51,363 bases of DNA from an uncultured Anaerolineales bacterium (lineage in GTDB: Bacteria; Chloroflexota; Anaerolineae; Aggregatilineales; Aggregatilineaceae): assembly GCA_937135955.1 (NCBI GenBank), contig CAKZOB010000009.1:1-51363 (forward strand), read 5' to 3'. The translations under genes and the position numbers were made by a program. Below are positions 15,715 through 24,797 of this stretch, in pieces. Under the pieces are notes generated by a model, which saw only the letters and a program-made list of their open reading frames with translations, was not told the origin of the DNA and did no database searches. The stretch's first letter is position 1, and every line of letters starts with the position of its first letter.

Positions 15715-17097
15715 ATGCCCGACAAAATTCACACCAAATATTTACTCTCTGAAGACCAGATGCCGCGTGCCTGGTACAACATCTTGCCCGATCTACCGCG
15801 TCCACTTCCTCCCGTATTGCACCCAGCCACGCGGCAACCAGTCGGGCCAGACGATCTGGCCCCGCTGTTCCCCATGGCGCTGATCATGCAGGAAGTGAGC
15901 CAGGAACGGTACATCGAGATTCCGGAGCCGGTGCGCGCCGTCTACGCGCAGTGGCGACCCAGCCCGCTGTTCCGGGCACGGCGACTGGAACAAGCGCTCG
16001 ATACGCCTGCCCGCATCTACTACAAGTACGAGGGGGTCAGTCCGGTGGGCAGCCATAAGCCCAACACGGCTGTCGCCCAGGTCTACTACAACAAACTGGA
16101 GGGCACACGTAAGATCAGCACCGAGACGGGCGCGGGGCAGTGGGGATCGTCGCTGGCGATGGCTGGCGCGTTCTTCGGCGTGGAGATCGAAGTCTTCATG
16201 GTCAAGGTGAGTTATCAGCAAAAGCCCTATCGCCGGCTGATGATGGAGACCTTCGGGGCCACTGTGCATGCCAGCCCTACCAATCTCACCGACGCCGGAC
16301 GCGCTATCCTGGCACAAGACCCCAACAGCCCCGGTAGCCTGGGCATTGCCATCAGCGAGGCGGTCGAGGTGGCCGTCAAAAATCCGGATGTCAAATATTC
16401 CCTGGGCAGCGTGCTCAACCATGTGCTGCTGCATCAGACTATCATCGGCGAAGAGGCTTTGCGGCAAATGCAGCAGGCCGACGACTACCCCGATGTCGTG
16501 ATCGGGTGTGTGGGCGGGGGCAGCAACATGGCCGGATTGGTGTTGCCTTTCGTGCGCGAACGCCTGAACAAAGGGTTGCCAACGCGCTTCCTGGCCGCCG
16601 AGCCGACGGCCTGCCCCAGCATGACCAAGGGCGTCTACGCCTACGATTTCGGCGACACGGTGGGCATGACTCCGCTGGTGAAGATGCACACCCTGGGGCA
16701 CGACTTCATGCCGCCGGGTATTCATGCGGGCGGGCTGCGCTATCATGGCATGGCCCCCATCATGTCCCTGCTGCACGAGGAGGGCATCATCGAGGCGCAG
16801 GCGTATCACCAGAACAGCGTCTTCGACGCTGCGGTGCAGTTCGCGCGGGCGGAGGGCATTGTCCCCGCGCCGGAGAGCGCGCACGCCATCCGTGCGGCCA
16901 TCAACGAGGCGCTGGAAGCCAGAGAAGCCGGACAGGAGCGCGTGATCCTGTTCAACCTGAGCGGACACGGTCACTTCGACATGGCCGCCTACGAGGCTTA
17001 TTTTGCGGGCAAGCTGGAAGACTACGAGTACCCCGCCGAGGCCGTGCACGAGGCCCAACAGCGTATGCCGCAGGTGGACGAGTCCGCGCTGGCGTGA
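15715..17097 (+). CDS. trpB: Tryptophan synthase beta chain, TrpB2 type
   Basis: PLP enzyme making tryptophan from indole and serine. The 460-residue length, the N-terminal extension ([20 protein letters not shown]) and PLSPLF-like entry [12 protein letters not shown] mark the TrpB2 branch, longer than classical TrpB1 (about 400). The PLP lysine is in [13 protein letters not shown] binds the phosphate and the end carries [10 protein letters not shown]. The start ATG 15715 has AAGGAG 8-9 nt upstream, just after the T-box terminator. No trpA or other trp gene is adjacent; TrpB2 proteins commonly act without TrpA, for example in indole salvage. Confidence 0.94.
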   Translation: MPDKIHTKYLLSEDQMPRAWYNILPDLPRPLPPVLHPATRQPVGPDDLAPLFPMALIMQEVSQERYIEIPEPVRAVYAQWRPSPLFRARRLEQALDTPARIYYKYEGVSPVGSHKPNTAVAQVYYNKLEGTRKISTETGAGQWGSSLAMAGAFFGVEIEVFMVKVSYQQKPYRRLMMETFGATVHASPTNLTDAGRAILAQDPNSPGSLGIAISEAVEVAVKNPDVKYSLGSVLNHVLLHQTIIGEEALRQMQQADDYPDVVIGCVGGGSNMAGLVLPFVRERLNKGLPTRFLAAEPTACPSMTKGVYAYDFGDTVGMTPLVKMHTLGHDFMPPGIHAGGLRYHGMAPIMSLLHEEGIIEAQAYHQNSVFDAAVQFARAEGIVPAPESAHAIRAAINEALEAREAGQERVILFNLSGHGHFDMAAYEAYFAGKLEDYEYPAEAVHEAQQRMPQVDESALA

Positions 17098-17158
17098 GCC
17101 GCGCCCCTGGGCGAACAGTCTCTCGCGCCAGAACGTTTCCCCTGGGCCGCAGCCCTTT

Positions 17159-17245
17159 ACCTCACCCCCACTCGTCGCTCGCGCTCCCTCGTTGCCTTCG
17201 GTATGGAAAGGAGCGAACCGGGCGCGGCGAGGCTGGGGGTGAGGT
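17159..17245. repeat. ACCTCACCCCC palindromic repeat, copy 3
   Basis: ACCTCACCCCCACTCGTCGC at the left and GCGAGGCTGGGGGTGAGGT at the right are complementary over the outer 11 bases. The element is the main content of the 328-bp gap between trpB and the glycosyltransferase. Confidence 0.8.
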
Positions 17246-17425
17246 GCATCACAGCGCGGCAAACCGCCCGATACGTTTTCCACGCATCCCCGAAAATCCG
17301 GACGTGAAGCATTCTGCCAGGCGTGTTACAATCCTAACTCCGGCGGTAAGCGGAGGGGGGCGCAGTCTGCGATCTTGCTGCCGGGCCGCTGGCAGGTCAG
17401 CGGTGCCTGCCCCTGAGGAGTGAAG

Positions 17426-19531
17426 GTGAACCGTAGCCAATCTCGCATTTTGATCACCGCCCTGTTGGTGCTGGCCGCTGTGCTACGCCTGTGGGACCTG
17501 GCCCATTTGCCGCCAGGGTTCAACAATGATGAACTGGCCCATATCCGTATCACTGAGGCGATCAAGGCCGGGGAAGTGTCGGTCTACTATCAGGTGGGCG
17601 ACGGACAGACGCGGGCGGTGTTGTTCGGGGCGCTCAATACCCTGACGACAAACCTGATCGGCGATGGGATGATCGGCTATCGCCTGTTGGCGGTGTGGAG
17701 CGGGCTGGTGGGGCTGGCCCTGCTCTATGCATTGGGGCGACGTGTGTTTGGCGCACCTGTGGCGCTGACGGCAGCGGCGATCATGGCAGTGACGTTGCGC
17801 CCGGTCTTGCTGGCCCGTACAGTGACCGCCGAGCCGCTGATCCTGCTCTATACGACGCTGACGCTCTGGTGGCTGGTGCGGGCGTTCAACCTGCGCCGCG
17901 AGGTCACCTTTCGTGTGCCCTATACGCTGCCCTTCGCCGTGCTGGCAGCACTGTTCGGCGGATCGGGCTATCTGCACTACGCGACGCTGCTGCTCGGCCC
18001 CTTGGGGTTTGCGTTCTTCCTGCATCTGTGGCTGACACGGCAACCGCTATCGCGTCGGGTGTGGAGCATGGGGGTATTCGTCGTCGTCCTGGCGACGATT
18101 GTAGCCTTGCCCTACCTGATCTCCACCCTGCGCGATCCGCAGATGAGCGAAGCTTATACCTGGTGGCGCGAGCGCCCAACCAGTTTCCGCGGGGCGATAG
18201 ATGGCCTGCTGCGGGCCGTTGGCGCGATCATCTGGCAGGGCGATGCCCGCGTCACGGCCAACGTTGGGCAACGACCATTGCTCGGCCCGGTCTTGACGCT
18301 GCTGTTGCTGGCTGGCATGGGCACAGCCATCCGACGGTGGCGCGACCCGCGCCATGCCCTGTTGTTGCTGACGCTGGCTTGCGGCGTGCTCACCGACGCC
18401 TGGATGGGGCCGGAGCCGGACTTTGCGGCGCACCTAGTGGCGCTGCCTGCCGTCTATCTGTTGGTGGGGGTGGGGGCGCAAGGTCTGTGGCAGTGGTTGC
18501 GCGGGCGCGAGGTGAAGGCAGCCTGGCAGCCGGTGACGGCACTGGTGACAGTGATTGTGCTGGTCAATATCTGGGTGGTGCGCGATCGCCTGTTCGACAA
18601 TTGGCGGCATGATCCCGCTGTGCGCACGGCCTATCACAGCGAGCTGGCGACGCTGGCCACCTACCTCGACCGCACGCCCGACGGCCTGCCCGTGTCGCTG
18701 TGTGTCACCGGCCTGAACGTACCGGGCGATGTGGGCCTGTCGCCGCGCCAGATTCTGGGCCTGATGCGTCACCGCGAAAACCAGGACGTGCGCCATGCCG
18801 ATTGCCGCGCCGGTATGGTGTTGATTGACGCGGGCGCGCCCATGCGCTTTGTCTTCGCAGACCCGCAAGACCGGCAGACCATGCCGCCGGAACTGGCGGA
18901 TTGGCTGGCCGAAGCGACGCCGCTGGATGCGCCGGGGATGCCCGCGGGGGCCGTCTGGCGGCTGGATGTGGCACAGCGGCTGCGCGACGCGGGCGGGCGC
19001 TGGGACTTGCTCGCTCCCGCCTATTTCATGCCGGAAGGCGACGGACAACCGGTGCAGGCCGAGTTACCGGTGCCCTTCGAGCACGGCCTGACCTTCGCCG
19101 GCTACGACCCCAGTGTGTTCAACACATCGCGCGTCCCTGGCGCTGAGCCGATTGTGCTGGTGACCTACTGGCGCGTGGATGGCCCGCTGCCTGACGACCT
19201 GGGGATATTCGCCCATTTGCTCGGCTACACACAGACTGAGCCGCGCGTGTTGCAGCTTGAGCCGTGGGCCGAAGCCAATGCCATTGACATAGTGCCCGAC
19301 GAGTTGCAGCCGCGCGATTTCTTCATCCAGGTGTCGTATATCTGGCTGCGCGAAAACCTGCGTCCAGACACCTACGCGCTCACGGTAGGGGCCTATCGCG
19401 ATCAGGTGGCGGTGCTGGAAAATCACCTGCCCGTGCTCGACGCGACGCAGAACTACGCGCCGCACGGTGAGCGCCTGCTGCTGGGCCAGATCACAGTCAT
19501 TCCGCGCCCAGAAGAGGAAAATAGCGGGTAG
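17426..19531 (+). CDS. GT-C type glycosyltransferase, PMT/ArnT-like membrane protein
   Basis: A 701-residue polytopic protein. The N-terminal helix (ILITALLVLAAVLRLWDL) is followed by the acidic loop NNDELAHIR, the lipid-phosphate-sugar binding D-E motif of protein O-mannosyltransferase and ArnT families. About ten further membrane segments run to residue ~400. A soluble C-terminal domain of about 300 residues follows. Such enzymes transfer sugars from polyprenyl phosphate on the outer membrane face. I chose GTG 17426 because GAGGAG lies 5 nt upstream; GTG 17420 is too close to it. A possible -10 (TACAAT, 17327-17332) has no good -35. Substrate unknown. Confidence 0.82.
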   Translation: MNRSQSRILITALLVLAAVLRLWDLAHLPPGFNNDELAHIRITEAIKAGEVSVYYQVGDGQTRAVLFGALNTLTTNLIGDGMIGYRLLAVWSGLVGLALLYALGRRVFGAPVALTAAAIMAVTLRPVLLARTVTAEPLILLYTTLTLWWLVRAFNLRREVTFRVPYTLPFAVLAALFGGSGYLHYATLLLGPLGFAFFLHLWLTRQPLSRRVWSMGVFVVVLATIVALPYLISTLRDPQMSEAYTWWRERPTSFRGAIDGLLRAVGAIIWQGDARVTANVGQRPLLGPVLTLLLLAGMGTAIRRWRDPRHALLLLTLACGVLTDAWMGPEPDFAAHLVALPAVYLLVGVGAQGLWQWLRGREVKAAWQPVTALVTVIVLVNIWVVRDRLFDNWRHDPAVRTAYHSELATLATYLDRTPDGLPVSLCVTGLNVPGDVGLSPRQILGLMRHRENQDVRHADCRAGMVLIDAGAPMRFVFADPQDRQTMPPELADWLAEATPLDAPGMPAGAVWRLDVAQRLRDAGGRWDLLAPAYFMPEGDGQPVQAELPVPFEHGLTFAGYDPSVFNTSRVPGAEPIVLVTYWRVDGPLPDDLGIFAHLLGYTQTEPRVLQLEPWAEANAIDIVPDELQPRDFFIQVSYIWLRENLRPDTYALTVGAYRDQVAVLENHLPVLDATQNYAPHGERLLLGQITVIPRPEEENSG

Positions 19532-19617
19532 GGGGCCGCGGGAGCTTCGTTCTGTCTGCGGACGGCGGAGCTGCTGCGCTGTGTTGACCATGCCCATCGT
19601 TCAGCGGGAGAGAGAAC

Positions 19618-20640
19618 GTGCTGTATCTGGACGGAAGCCAGGGCGAAGGCGGCGGACAGATCGTGCGCACTGCCCTGACCCTGAGCGCGATCACGGGGAT
19701 TCCTGTGCGCATCGAGCGTATCCGCGCCGGTCGGGGGACGCCGGGGTTACGTGCGCAGCATGTGACGGCCATTCAGGCCGCCGCGGACATCTGCGCTGCG
19801 CACACCGAAGGCGTCGAGGTGGGCGCGGAGGCGATCACGTTTGCGCCAGGCAGGCCGGTTCGCCCTGGGCGCTACGAGTGGGCCGTGGGCACGGCGGGCG
19901 CGGCGACGCTCGTCCTGCAAACGGTGCTGTTGCCGCTGGCTCTGGCGGACGGCCCGTCGCGGGTGAGAGTCAGCGGGGGGACGCATGTGCCGTTCAGCCC
20001 GTCGGCGCACTATCTGCGCGATGTCTATCTGCCCTTTCTGTGGGGGATGGGCGCAGAGATGACGCTGAGCATCGAGTCCTACGGCTGGATGCCAGAAGGC
20101 GGCGGCGCGCTGACGGTGGAGATCGCGGGAGGGGCGCGCCTGCAAGGGGTAGACATGCGGCAACGTGGCCCGCTGGAGCGCATCTTTGGGGCGGCGGTGG
20201 GCTGCAACCTGCCCGCGCACATCCCTCAGCGTATCGCTAACCGCGCGATCAACCTGCTGGCGAGCCTGGATGCTCTGGTGGACATCCGCCCGCTGCGCGT
20301 GAGCGGGATCAGCACGGGGGCGGGGATTTTCCTGGCGGCGGAATATGCCAACGGGCGCGGTGGCTGCGGCGCGCTGGGGCGCAAGGGGATGCCCTCCGAA
20401 GCGGTGGCGCAGAAGGCTGTGACAGAGTTGCTGGCCTTTGACCGCAGCGGCGCGACAGTGGATGAGCATCTGGCCGATCAGATTGTGCTGCCGCTGGCTC
20501 TGGCAGAGGGGCCAAGCTGGTATACTACTCCCGCGATCACGTCGCACCTGGCGACCAATATCGCCGTGGTGCGCGCTTTTCTCGACCGCCCGCTGTCTGT
20601 GGACGAGGCAACGGGGCTGGTCAGCGTTGGGGACGCATAG
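19618..20640 (+). CDS. rtcA: RNA 3'-terminal phosphate cyclase
   Basis: Converts RNA 3'-phosphate to a 2',3'-cyclic phosphate via enzyme-AMP. The 340 residues start at GTG 19618 with LYLDGSQGEGGGQIVRTALT, the classic EGGGQ motif. GRGTPGLRAQH follows, and near residue 283 DEHLADQIVLPLAL carries the histidine that becomes adenylated. Length matches the family. GGGAGAG stands upstream. RNase Z begins 6 bp after the stop, so the two are surely cotranscribed. rtcB and the regulator rtcR are not in the window. Confidence 0.95.
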   Translation: MLYLDGSQGEGGGQIVRTALTLSAITGIPVRIERIRAGRGTPGLRAQHVTAIQAAADICAAHTEGVEVGAEAITFAPGRPVRPGRYEWAVGTAGAATLVLQTVLLPLALADGPSRVRVSGGTHVPFSPSAHYLRDVYLPFLWGMGAEMTLSIESYGWMPEGGGALTVEIAGGARLQGVDMRQRGPLERIFGAAVGCNLPAHIPQRIANRAINLLASLDALVDIRPLRVSGISTGAGIFLAAEYANGRGGCGALGRKGMPSEAVAQKAVTELLAFDRSGATVDEHLADQIVLPLALAEGPSWYTTPAITSHLATNIAVVRAFLDRPLSVDEATGLVSVGDA

Positions 20641-20646
20641 GGGATC

Positions 20647-21621
20647 ATGTTCGAGATCGTCTTTTTGGGCACATCAGCCAGCGCGCCCTCGCTGTATCGG
20701 GGGCTGTCGGCGCAGGTGGTCATCGTCAAAAATCACCGCTATCTGATAGATTGCGGCGAGGGCACGCAGCGTCAGTTGCTCAAGAGCGGCATCGGTTTCA
20801 AACGGCTCAACCGCATTCTGATCACCCATGGGCATCTGGATCACATTCTGGGCCTGGGTGGGCTGATGTCTACTTTCATGCGCTGGGAGAGCATAGACGA
20901 GCTGGAAATCTGGGGTGGCAGGTGGGCGCTCGACCGCATCCAGGACTTGATCTACGGCGTGGTATTGCGCGGTGCCGAGCCGCCCATGCCCCTGCACCTG
21001 ATTGATGTCAAGCCGGGCGTGTTGATGGAAAACGCCGACTACTCTGTCGCAGCCTTTGCGGTCGAACATCGCGGGCGCGACTGCTACGGCTACGTCTTCC
21101 AGGAGAAGGCGCGTCGCCCCTTCCTGGTGGAGAAGGCCGAAGCGCTGGGCGTCCCTGCCGGACCAGAACGGGCACGGCTGGTGCGCGGCGAGGCGATCAC
21201 CCTGGCCGATGGGCGTGTCGTGCATCCTGATGACGTGCTGGGCGAAGATATGCCCGGCGCGCGGTTGGTCTTCACGGGCGACGTGGCGACCTTCAACGGC
21301 CTGGAGAAGGTGGCTGCGGGCGCGCACGCGCTGGTCACCGAAGCGACTTATCTGGACGAAGACCGGGAAATGGCCCGGACGTTTGGCCATGTCACGGCGG
21401 GGGAGGCGGCGCGTTTCGCCCGCGACGCAGGCGTGCAGACGCTGCTGTTGACGCATCTCTCGCGCCGTTACCGCGAGCGCGACGTGTTGCGCGAAGCACA
21501 ACAATATTTCCCCAACACAGTGGTCGTGCGCGACTTCGATCACTACGTGGTTTCCAAGGGGCAGCCGGTGCGCAAGGTCGTCCCTGGCGAAGGGAACGAC
21601 GAAGAGCCAGAGCAGGCGTGA
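20647..21621 (+). CDS. rnz: Ribonuclease Z (tRNA 3' endonuclease)
   Basis: Metallo-beta-lactamase nuclease that removes the 3' trailer of tRNA precursors. The 324 residues begin MFEIVFLGTSASAPS. The zinc motif HGHLDH lies near residue 61, later ligands are in AVEHR, FTGD and THLSRRYRE, and a flexible exosite arm lies in the middle (RRPFLVEKAEALGVPAGPE). It is 6 bp downstream of rtcA. Here tRNA-Ser does not encode CCA, in keeping with a need for RNase Z and a CCA-adding enzyme. Confidence 0.95.
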   Translation: MFEIVFLGTSASAPSLYRGLSAQVVIVKNHRYLIDCGEGTQRQLLKSGIGFKRLNRILITHGHLDHILGLGGLMSTFMRWESIDELEIWGGRWALDRIQDLIYGVVLRGAEPPMPLHLIDVKPGVLMENADYSVAAFAVEHRGRDCYGYVFQEKARRPFLVEKAEALGVPAGPERARLVRGEAITLADGRVVHPDDVLGEDMPGARLVFTGDVATFNGLEKVAAGAHALVTEATYLDEDREMARTFGHVTAGEAARFARDAGVQTLLLTHLSRRYRERDVLREAQQYFPNTVVVRDFDHYVVSKGQPVRKVVPGEGNDEEPEQA

Positions 21622-21654
21622 ACCTGTTCGAAGGCGGGAGTCCCGGCGAAAGAT

Positions 21655-21735
21655 TTCATCACAGAGGGCGCGGAGAGCGCAGAGAAGGACACAAAGGGAA
21701 ACATCCGTGTCTTTGTGTTCAAATTCTCCGCCGAA
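21655..21735. repeat. Intergenic inverted repeat, CGCAGAG family, copy 2
   Basis: ACAGAGGGCGCGGAGAGCGC shares its core with 9165-9180. An internal hairpin pairs GGACACAAAG with CTTTGTGTTC (21687-21720). It lies between rnz and the pheS promoter. Confidence 0.55.
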
Positions 21736-21747
21736 GACAAGCGGCAG

Positions 21748-21776
21748 TTGACAGCGCCGCCGCCCTTTGCTACCAT
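21748..21776 (+). promoter_or_regulatory. Promoter of the pheS T-box transcript
   Basis: Perfect -35 TTGACA (21748-21753), 17-nt spacer, TACCAT (21771-21776). The layout is the same as for the trpB leader. Confidence 0.75.
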
Positions 21777-21782
21777 GTGGTG

Positions 21783-22110
21783 CACAACAGCACAGACGCC
21801 AAAGGCTGCGACGGAGAAAAGTAGGTGCGTCAGCCGCTCCCAGGGAGTCCGGGTCGGAGACTGCAAGCCCGGACGAGCGTGCCCGCTCTGAAGTTCGCTC
21901 CTGAGCCGACGGGTGAACGGCGGTGCGCTGCGCCTGCCCAGTAGTCCGCTCCGCAGGCCCTGCGTTAACGGGGCAGCCCCTCTTGCCGCGAGCGACGGGG
22001 GTGAAATGAGGTGGGGCCGTGCCCAATACAATGGCTGGCCCAACCAGGGTGGTACCGCGGGCACTGTCTCGTCCCTGATCCCGAACCGGATAGGCGACGA
22101 GATTTTTTGT
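21783..22110 (+). promoter_or_regulatory. T-box riboswitch, phenylalanine specifier
   Basis: The T-box AGGGTGGTACCGCG is at 22046-22059. The terminator TCTCGTC (22067-22073) / GACGAGA (22096-22102) with TTTTTTGTTTTT follows. Stem I has AAAAGTAGG on the 5' side and TGAAGTTCGCTCC on the 3' side; TTC at 21894-21896 fits Phe, agreeing with pheS downstream, although the loop has one more G than the commonest form. Uncharged tRNA-Phe should permit transcription of pheS. Confidence 0.92.
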
Positions 22111-22176
22111 TTTTGGCATGCTTGTGAAACAATTGGCCGGTGTGTCACCGGCACTGATCACCGCGAGGACAAACGT

Positions 22177-23211
22177 ATGCTGGAGAAACTCGACACTCTC
22201 TACGAACAGGCGCTGGCCGAACTGGAAGCAAGCACCGATGGCGAGGCGCTGGCTGTCTGGTATCGCCGTTATCTGGGGCGGAAGGGCGAAGTAACTTTGC
22301 TGTTGCGGGCGACCGGCACGCTGCCCAAGGAAGAACGCGCCGAATTCGGCAAGCGGGCCAACGCCTTGCGCGATGCGCTGACCGCCGCCTATACGGAGCG
22401 GGCAGAGGCTGTTCGTCAGGCGGAACTGGCGCGTTCGCTACAAACCGGTGTGTTGGATGTCACGTTGCCGGGTCGTCGCATTCCCACTGGCGGGCTACAC
22501 CCTACCACGCAGACCCTGCGCGAGATTTACGCGATCTGGGCGGAGATGGGCTTTCAGGTCTACCGCAGCCGCGATGTGGAAGACGACGAGACCAACTTCA
22601 CCCTGCTGAATATCCCGCCGCACCATCCCGCCCGCGATATGTGGGACACCTTCCACACCACTACGCCGGGCGTGATCCTGCGGACACACACCAGCCCTGG
22701 CCAGATTCGCGCCATGCGCGACTACGGCGCGAACGGCACGCAGCCGATTCGCGTCATCCTGCCGGGCATGTGCTACCGCTACGAGCAGATTTCGGCCCGC
22801 AGCGAGATTCAGTTCAACCAGGTCGAAGGACTGGCCATCGGGCGCAACATCCGCCTGACCGACCTCAAGGGCACCATCGCCGAGTTCGCGCGGCGCATGT
22901 TCGGGCCAGATAAGCGGGTGCGCTTCCGTGGCTCGTACTTCCCGTTCACAGAGCCGAGCCTGGAGGTAGATGTCGAGTGCATTCTGTGCGGCGGGCGCGG
23001 GTGCGCGGTGTGCAAACAGACGGGCTGGCTGGAAATTGCAGGCTGTGGCATGGTGCATCCGGTTGTGTTGCAGAACGGCGGCTACGACCCGCGCGAATGG
23101 AGCGGCTTTGCCTTCGGCATGGGGCCGGAACGCATGACCATGCTCAAGCATGGCATCCAGGATATTCGCTATTTCTGGGGCAACGACCTGCGTTTCCTGG
23201 AGCAATTCTAG
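22177..23211 (+). CDS. pheS: Phenylalanyl-tRNA synthetase alpha subunit
   Basis: Catalytic subunit of the (alpha-beta)2 enzyme that charges tRNA-Phe. From ATG 22177 (67 bp after the T-box terminator) there are 344 residues. An N-terminal coiled coil precedes class II motif 1 (HPTTQTLREIYAIWAEMGF), motif 2 (CYRYEQISARSEIQFNQ) and motif 3 (GFAFGMGPERMTMLKHGI). A Cys cluster CILCGGRGCAVCKQTGW near residues 268-285 resembles the metal-binding insert of some bacterial PheS. The beta subunit pheT is 2.6 kb downstream instead of adjacent. Confidence 0.96.
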   Translation: MLEKLDTLYEQALAELEASTDGEALAVWYRRYLGRKGEVTLLLRATGTLPKEERAEFGKRANALRDALTAAYTERAEAVRQAELARSLQTGVLDVTLPGRRIPTGGLHPTTQTLREIYAIWAEMGFQVYRSRDVEDDETNFTLLNIPPHHPARDMWDTFHTTTPGVILRTHTSPGQIRAMRDYGANGTQPIRVILPGMCYRYEQISARSEIQFNQVEGLAIGRNIRLTDLKGTIAEFARRMFGPDKRVRFRGSYFPFTEPSLEVDVECILCGGRGCAVCKQTGWLEIAGCGMVHPVVLQNGGYDPREWSGFAFGMGPERMTMLKHGIQDIRYFWGNDLRFLEQF

Positions 23212-23294
23212 CCGATCGTCAGTCCTCGTGTTACCCAGAACTTGTTCTGGCCAGTTAGAGGTAGAATTCGTACCGATAGCCGCGGAGGGCAACT

Positions 23295-23624
23295 ATGAGC
23301 AGGGGTCAAGATCACCTGCCGATCAACCTGCCAATGCAGGAGATCGCCGCCTTTTGCCAACGCTGGAATATTATTCAACTGGCCCTGTTCGGATCGGTGC
23401 TGCGCGACGACTTCGGCCCAGAGAGCGATATTGACGTGCTGGTGACATTCGCGCCAGGCAGTGTGCGCACCCTGGCCGCAGTCAGTCAGATGCAGCAGGA
23501 AATCGAAGCGCTGTTTGAACGTCGGGTAGACCTGGTGGATCGCCAGAGCATCGAACGCAGCCCCAATTACCTGCGCCGTCGGGCGATTCTAAGTTCGGCA
23601 AGGACGGTCTACAGTGCTGCGTGA
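23295..23624 (+). CDS. MNT-type minimal nucleotidyltransferase (antitoxin of a MNT/HEPN pair)
   Basis: A 109-residue protein with the nucleotidyltransferase signature ALFGSVLRDDFGPESDIDVL (GSxxR...SDIDxxV). GGAGGG lies 6 nt before the ATG. In MntA/HepT systems this protein AMPylates and so inactivates the HEPN ribonuclease. The downstream HEPN gene begins inside its last codons (11-bp overlap), the usual arrangement. It sits with its partner between pheS and pheT. Confidence 0.88.
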   Translation: MSRGQDHLPINLPMQEIAAFCQRWNIIQLALFGSVLRDDFGPESDIDVLVTFAPGSVRTLAAVSQMQQEIEALFERRVDLVDRQSIERSPNYLRRRAILSSARTVYSAA

Positions 23625-23956
23625 TCTCACGTATGTACTGGATATCTTGATTGCCGCTCGCCATATTCAGGCGTATGTGGCCGGCGTTGATCGCCAGACG
23701 TTCGAGCAGGATACAATGCGCCAGGATGCCATCATCCGGAGGATAGAGATCATTCGGGGAGGCGGCAAAACGAATCTCGGCGGAGTTCCAGGCGGCGCAT
23801 CCAGATATTCCCTGGCAGCAGATGGCCAGTATGCGCAACCGCCTGATCCACGGCTACGACGAAGTGAGCCTCACCATCGTCTGGGATGTGGTTCAGCACG
23901 ACATTCCCGCCCTGATCGCCCAACTTGAGCCGCTGGTTCCACCCGATGAGCCATAG
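23614..23956 (+). pseudogene. HEPN-domain (HepT/DUF86-like) toxin, frameshifted
   Basis: Starts at GTG 23614 overlapping the MNT gene. Codons 1-47 read LRDLTYVLDILIAARHIQAY... as expected. At 23755-23759 (CGGGG) one extra base shifts the frame. In the corrected frame the protein continues IIGEAAKRISAEFQAAHP, then the catalytic R-x4-H motif (MRNRLIHGY), and ends at TAG 23954-23956, giving about 113 residues. The unshifted frame becomes Arg/Gly-rich nonsense. Either the toxin is inactivated or this is a sequencing error in a G-run. Confidence 0.85.
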
Positions 23957-23968
23957 GAGTAGGAATTC

Positions 23969-24787
23969 ATGCTGCTAAACCTGAAGACCATTCACAAACC
24001 GGCGACGCTTGCCGAAGCGCTTGATCTGCTAGGCCAGGGGGGGACGTTCCCCCTCTACGGCGGCGCAGCGCTGCAACGGCACCCCCGCCCCGATGTCGAA
24101 GCGGTCATTGATCTGAGCCTGCTTGGGCTGGATCGGGCCTGGGGCGAAAGCGACGCCCTGCACCTGGGCAGTATGCTCACGCTGGAGCGCGCCCGCGCTA
24201 TCTGCCAGGAACAGGGAGCGATGTATCCGCTGCTGGTGGGGATTGCCGAGGCGCTGCGAGTGGATATGCCCGAAACGCTGCGCAACACCTTCACCCTGGG
24301 CGATCTGCTGGCCGAGCGCGATCCACAATCGCTCACGCTGACGCTGTTGCTGGCGCTCGACGCCGTCGCCGTGACGGCGGACGAGGCCGTCCATCCGCTG
24401 GCGGATTGGCTGGCGAACGGCGACGAAGCCTGGCGCGCTTTGGTGACGCAGATCAGCGTGCCGCGAGGAGAGGCGCGCGCGGCGGTGGCCTTCGAGAAAG
24501 TCTCGCGCACGCCCGCCGATGCGCCGATCGTTGGGGCGGTAGCTGCTGCCTGGGTAGAGGGAGGCAGTCGGCGCACGGCGCTGGCCTTGTGCGGAGTTGC
24601 GCCGTGGCCGCTGGCGCAGCCAGACGCGGCGCGCGCGTTCGACGAGACCGGCGACATCGGCGCAGCGCTCGACCGGCTGATCCTCGACCCGCCCGACGAT
24701 CACTGGGGCAGCCGCGAATACCGGACGGAGATGGCGCGGGTCACTGCCCGGCGGGCATTGCTGGCGGCGGCGGAGAAGGTGCAATAG
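23969..24787 (+). CDS. Solitary CoxM-like FAD-binding protein (xanthine dehydrogenase medium-subunit fold)
   Basis: The 272 residues show the fold of the flavoprotein subunit of molybdenum hydroxylases: LKTIHKPATLAEALDLLGQ at the N-terminus, then YGGAALQRHPRPDVEAVIDL where the FAD loop A-G-G-T-D normally lies. LRNTFTLGDLLA replaces the usual (I/L)RNxxTxGGNI. A C-terminal CODH-type domain follows (FEKVSRTPADAPIVGAVAAA). Both FAD signatures are altered and no large or iron-sulfur subunit is adjacent, so FAD binding and activity are doubtful. AGGAGTAGGA is a good ribosome-binding site. Confidence 0.75.
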   Translation: MLLNLKTIHKPATLAEALDLLGQGGTFPLYGGAALQRHPRPDVEAVIDLSLLGLDRAWGESDALHLGSMLTLERARAICQEQGAMYPLLVGIAEALRVDMPETLRNTFTLGDLLAERDPQSLTLTLLLALDAVAVTADEAVHPLADWLANGDEAWRALVTQISVPRGEARAAVAFEKVSRTPADAPIVGAVAAAWVEGGSRRTALALCGVAPWPLAQPDAARAFDETGDIGAALDRLILDPPDDHWGSREYRTEMARVTARRALLAAAEKVQ

Positions 24788-24797
24788 CTGTCGGTGT

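Noticed and set aside
15793-17283. A 496-residue open frame antisense to trpB
   Set aside because: Shadow of trpB that also runs through a palindromic repeat.
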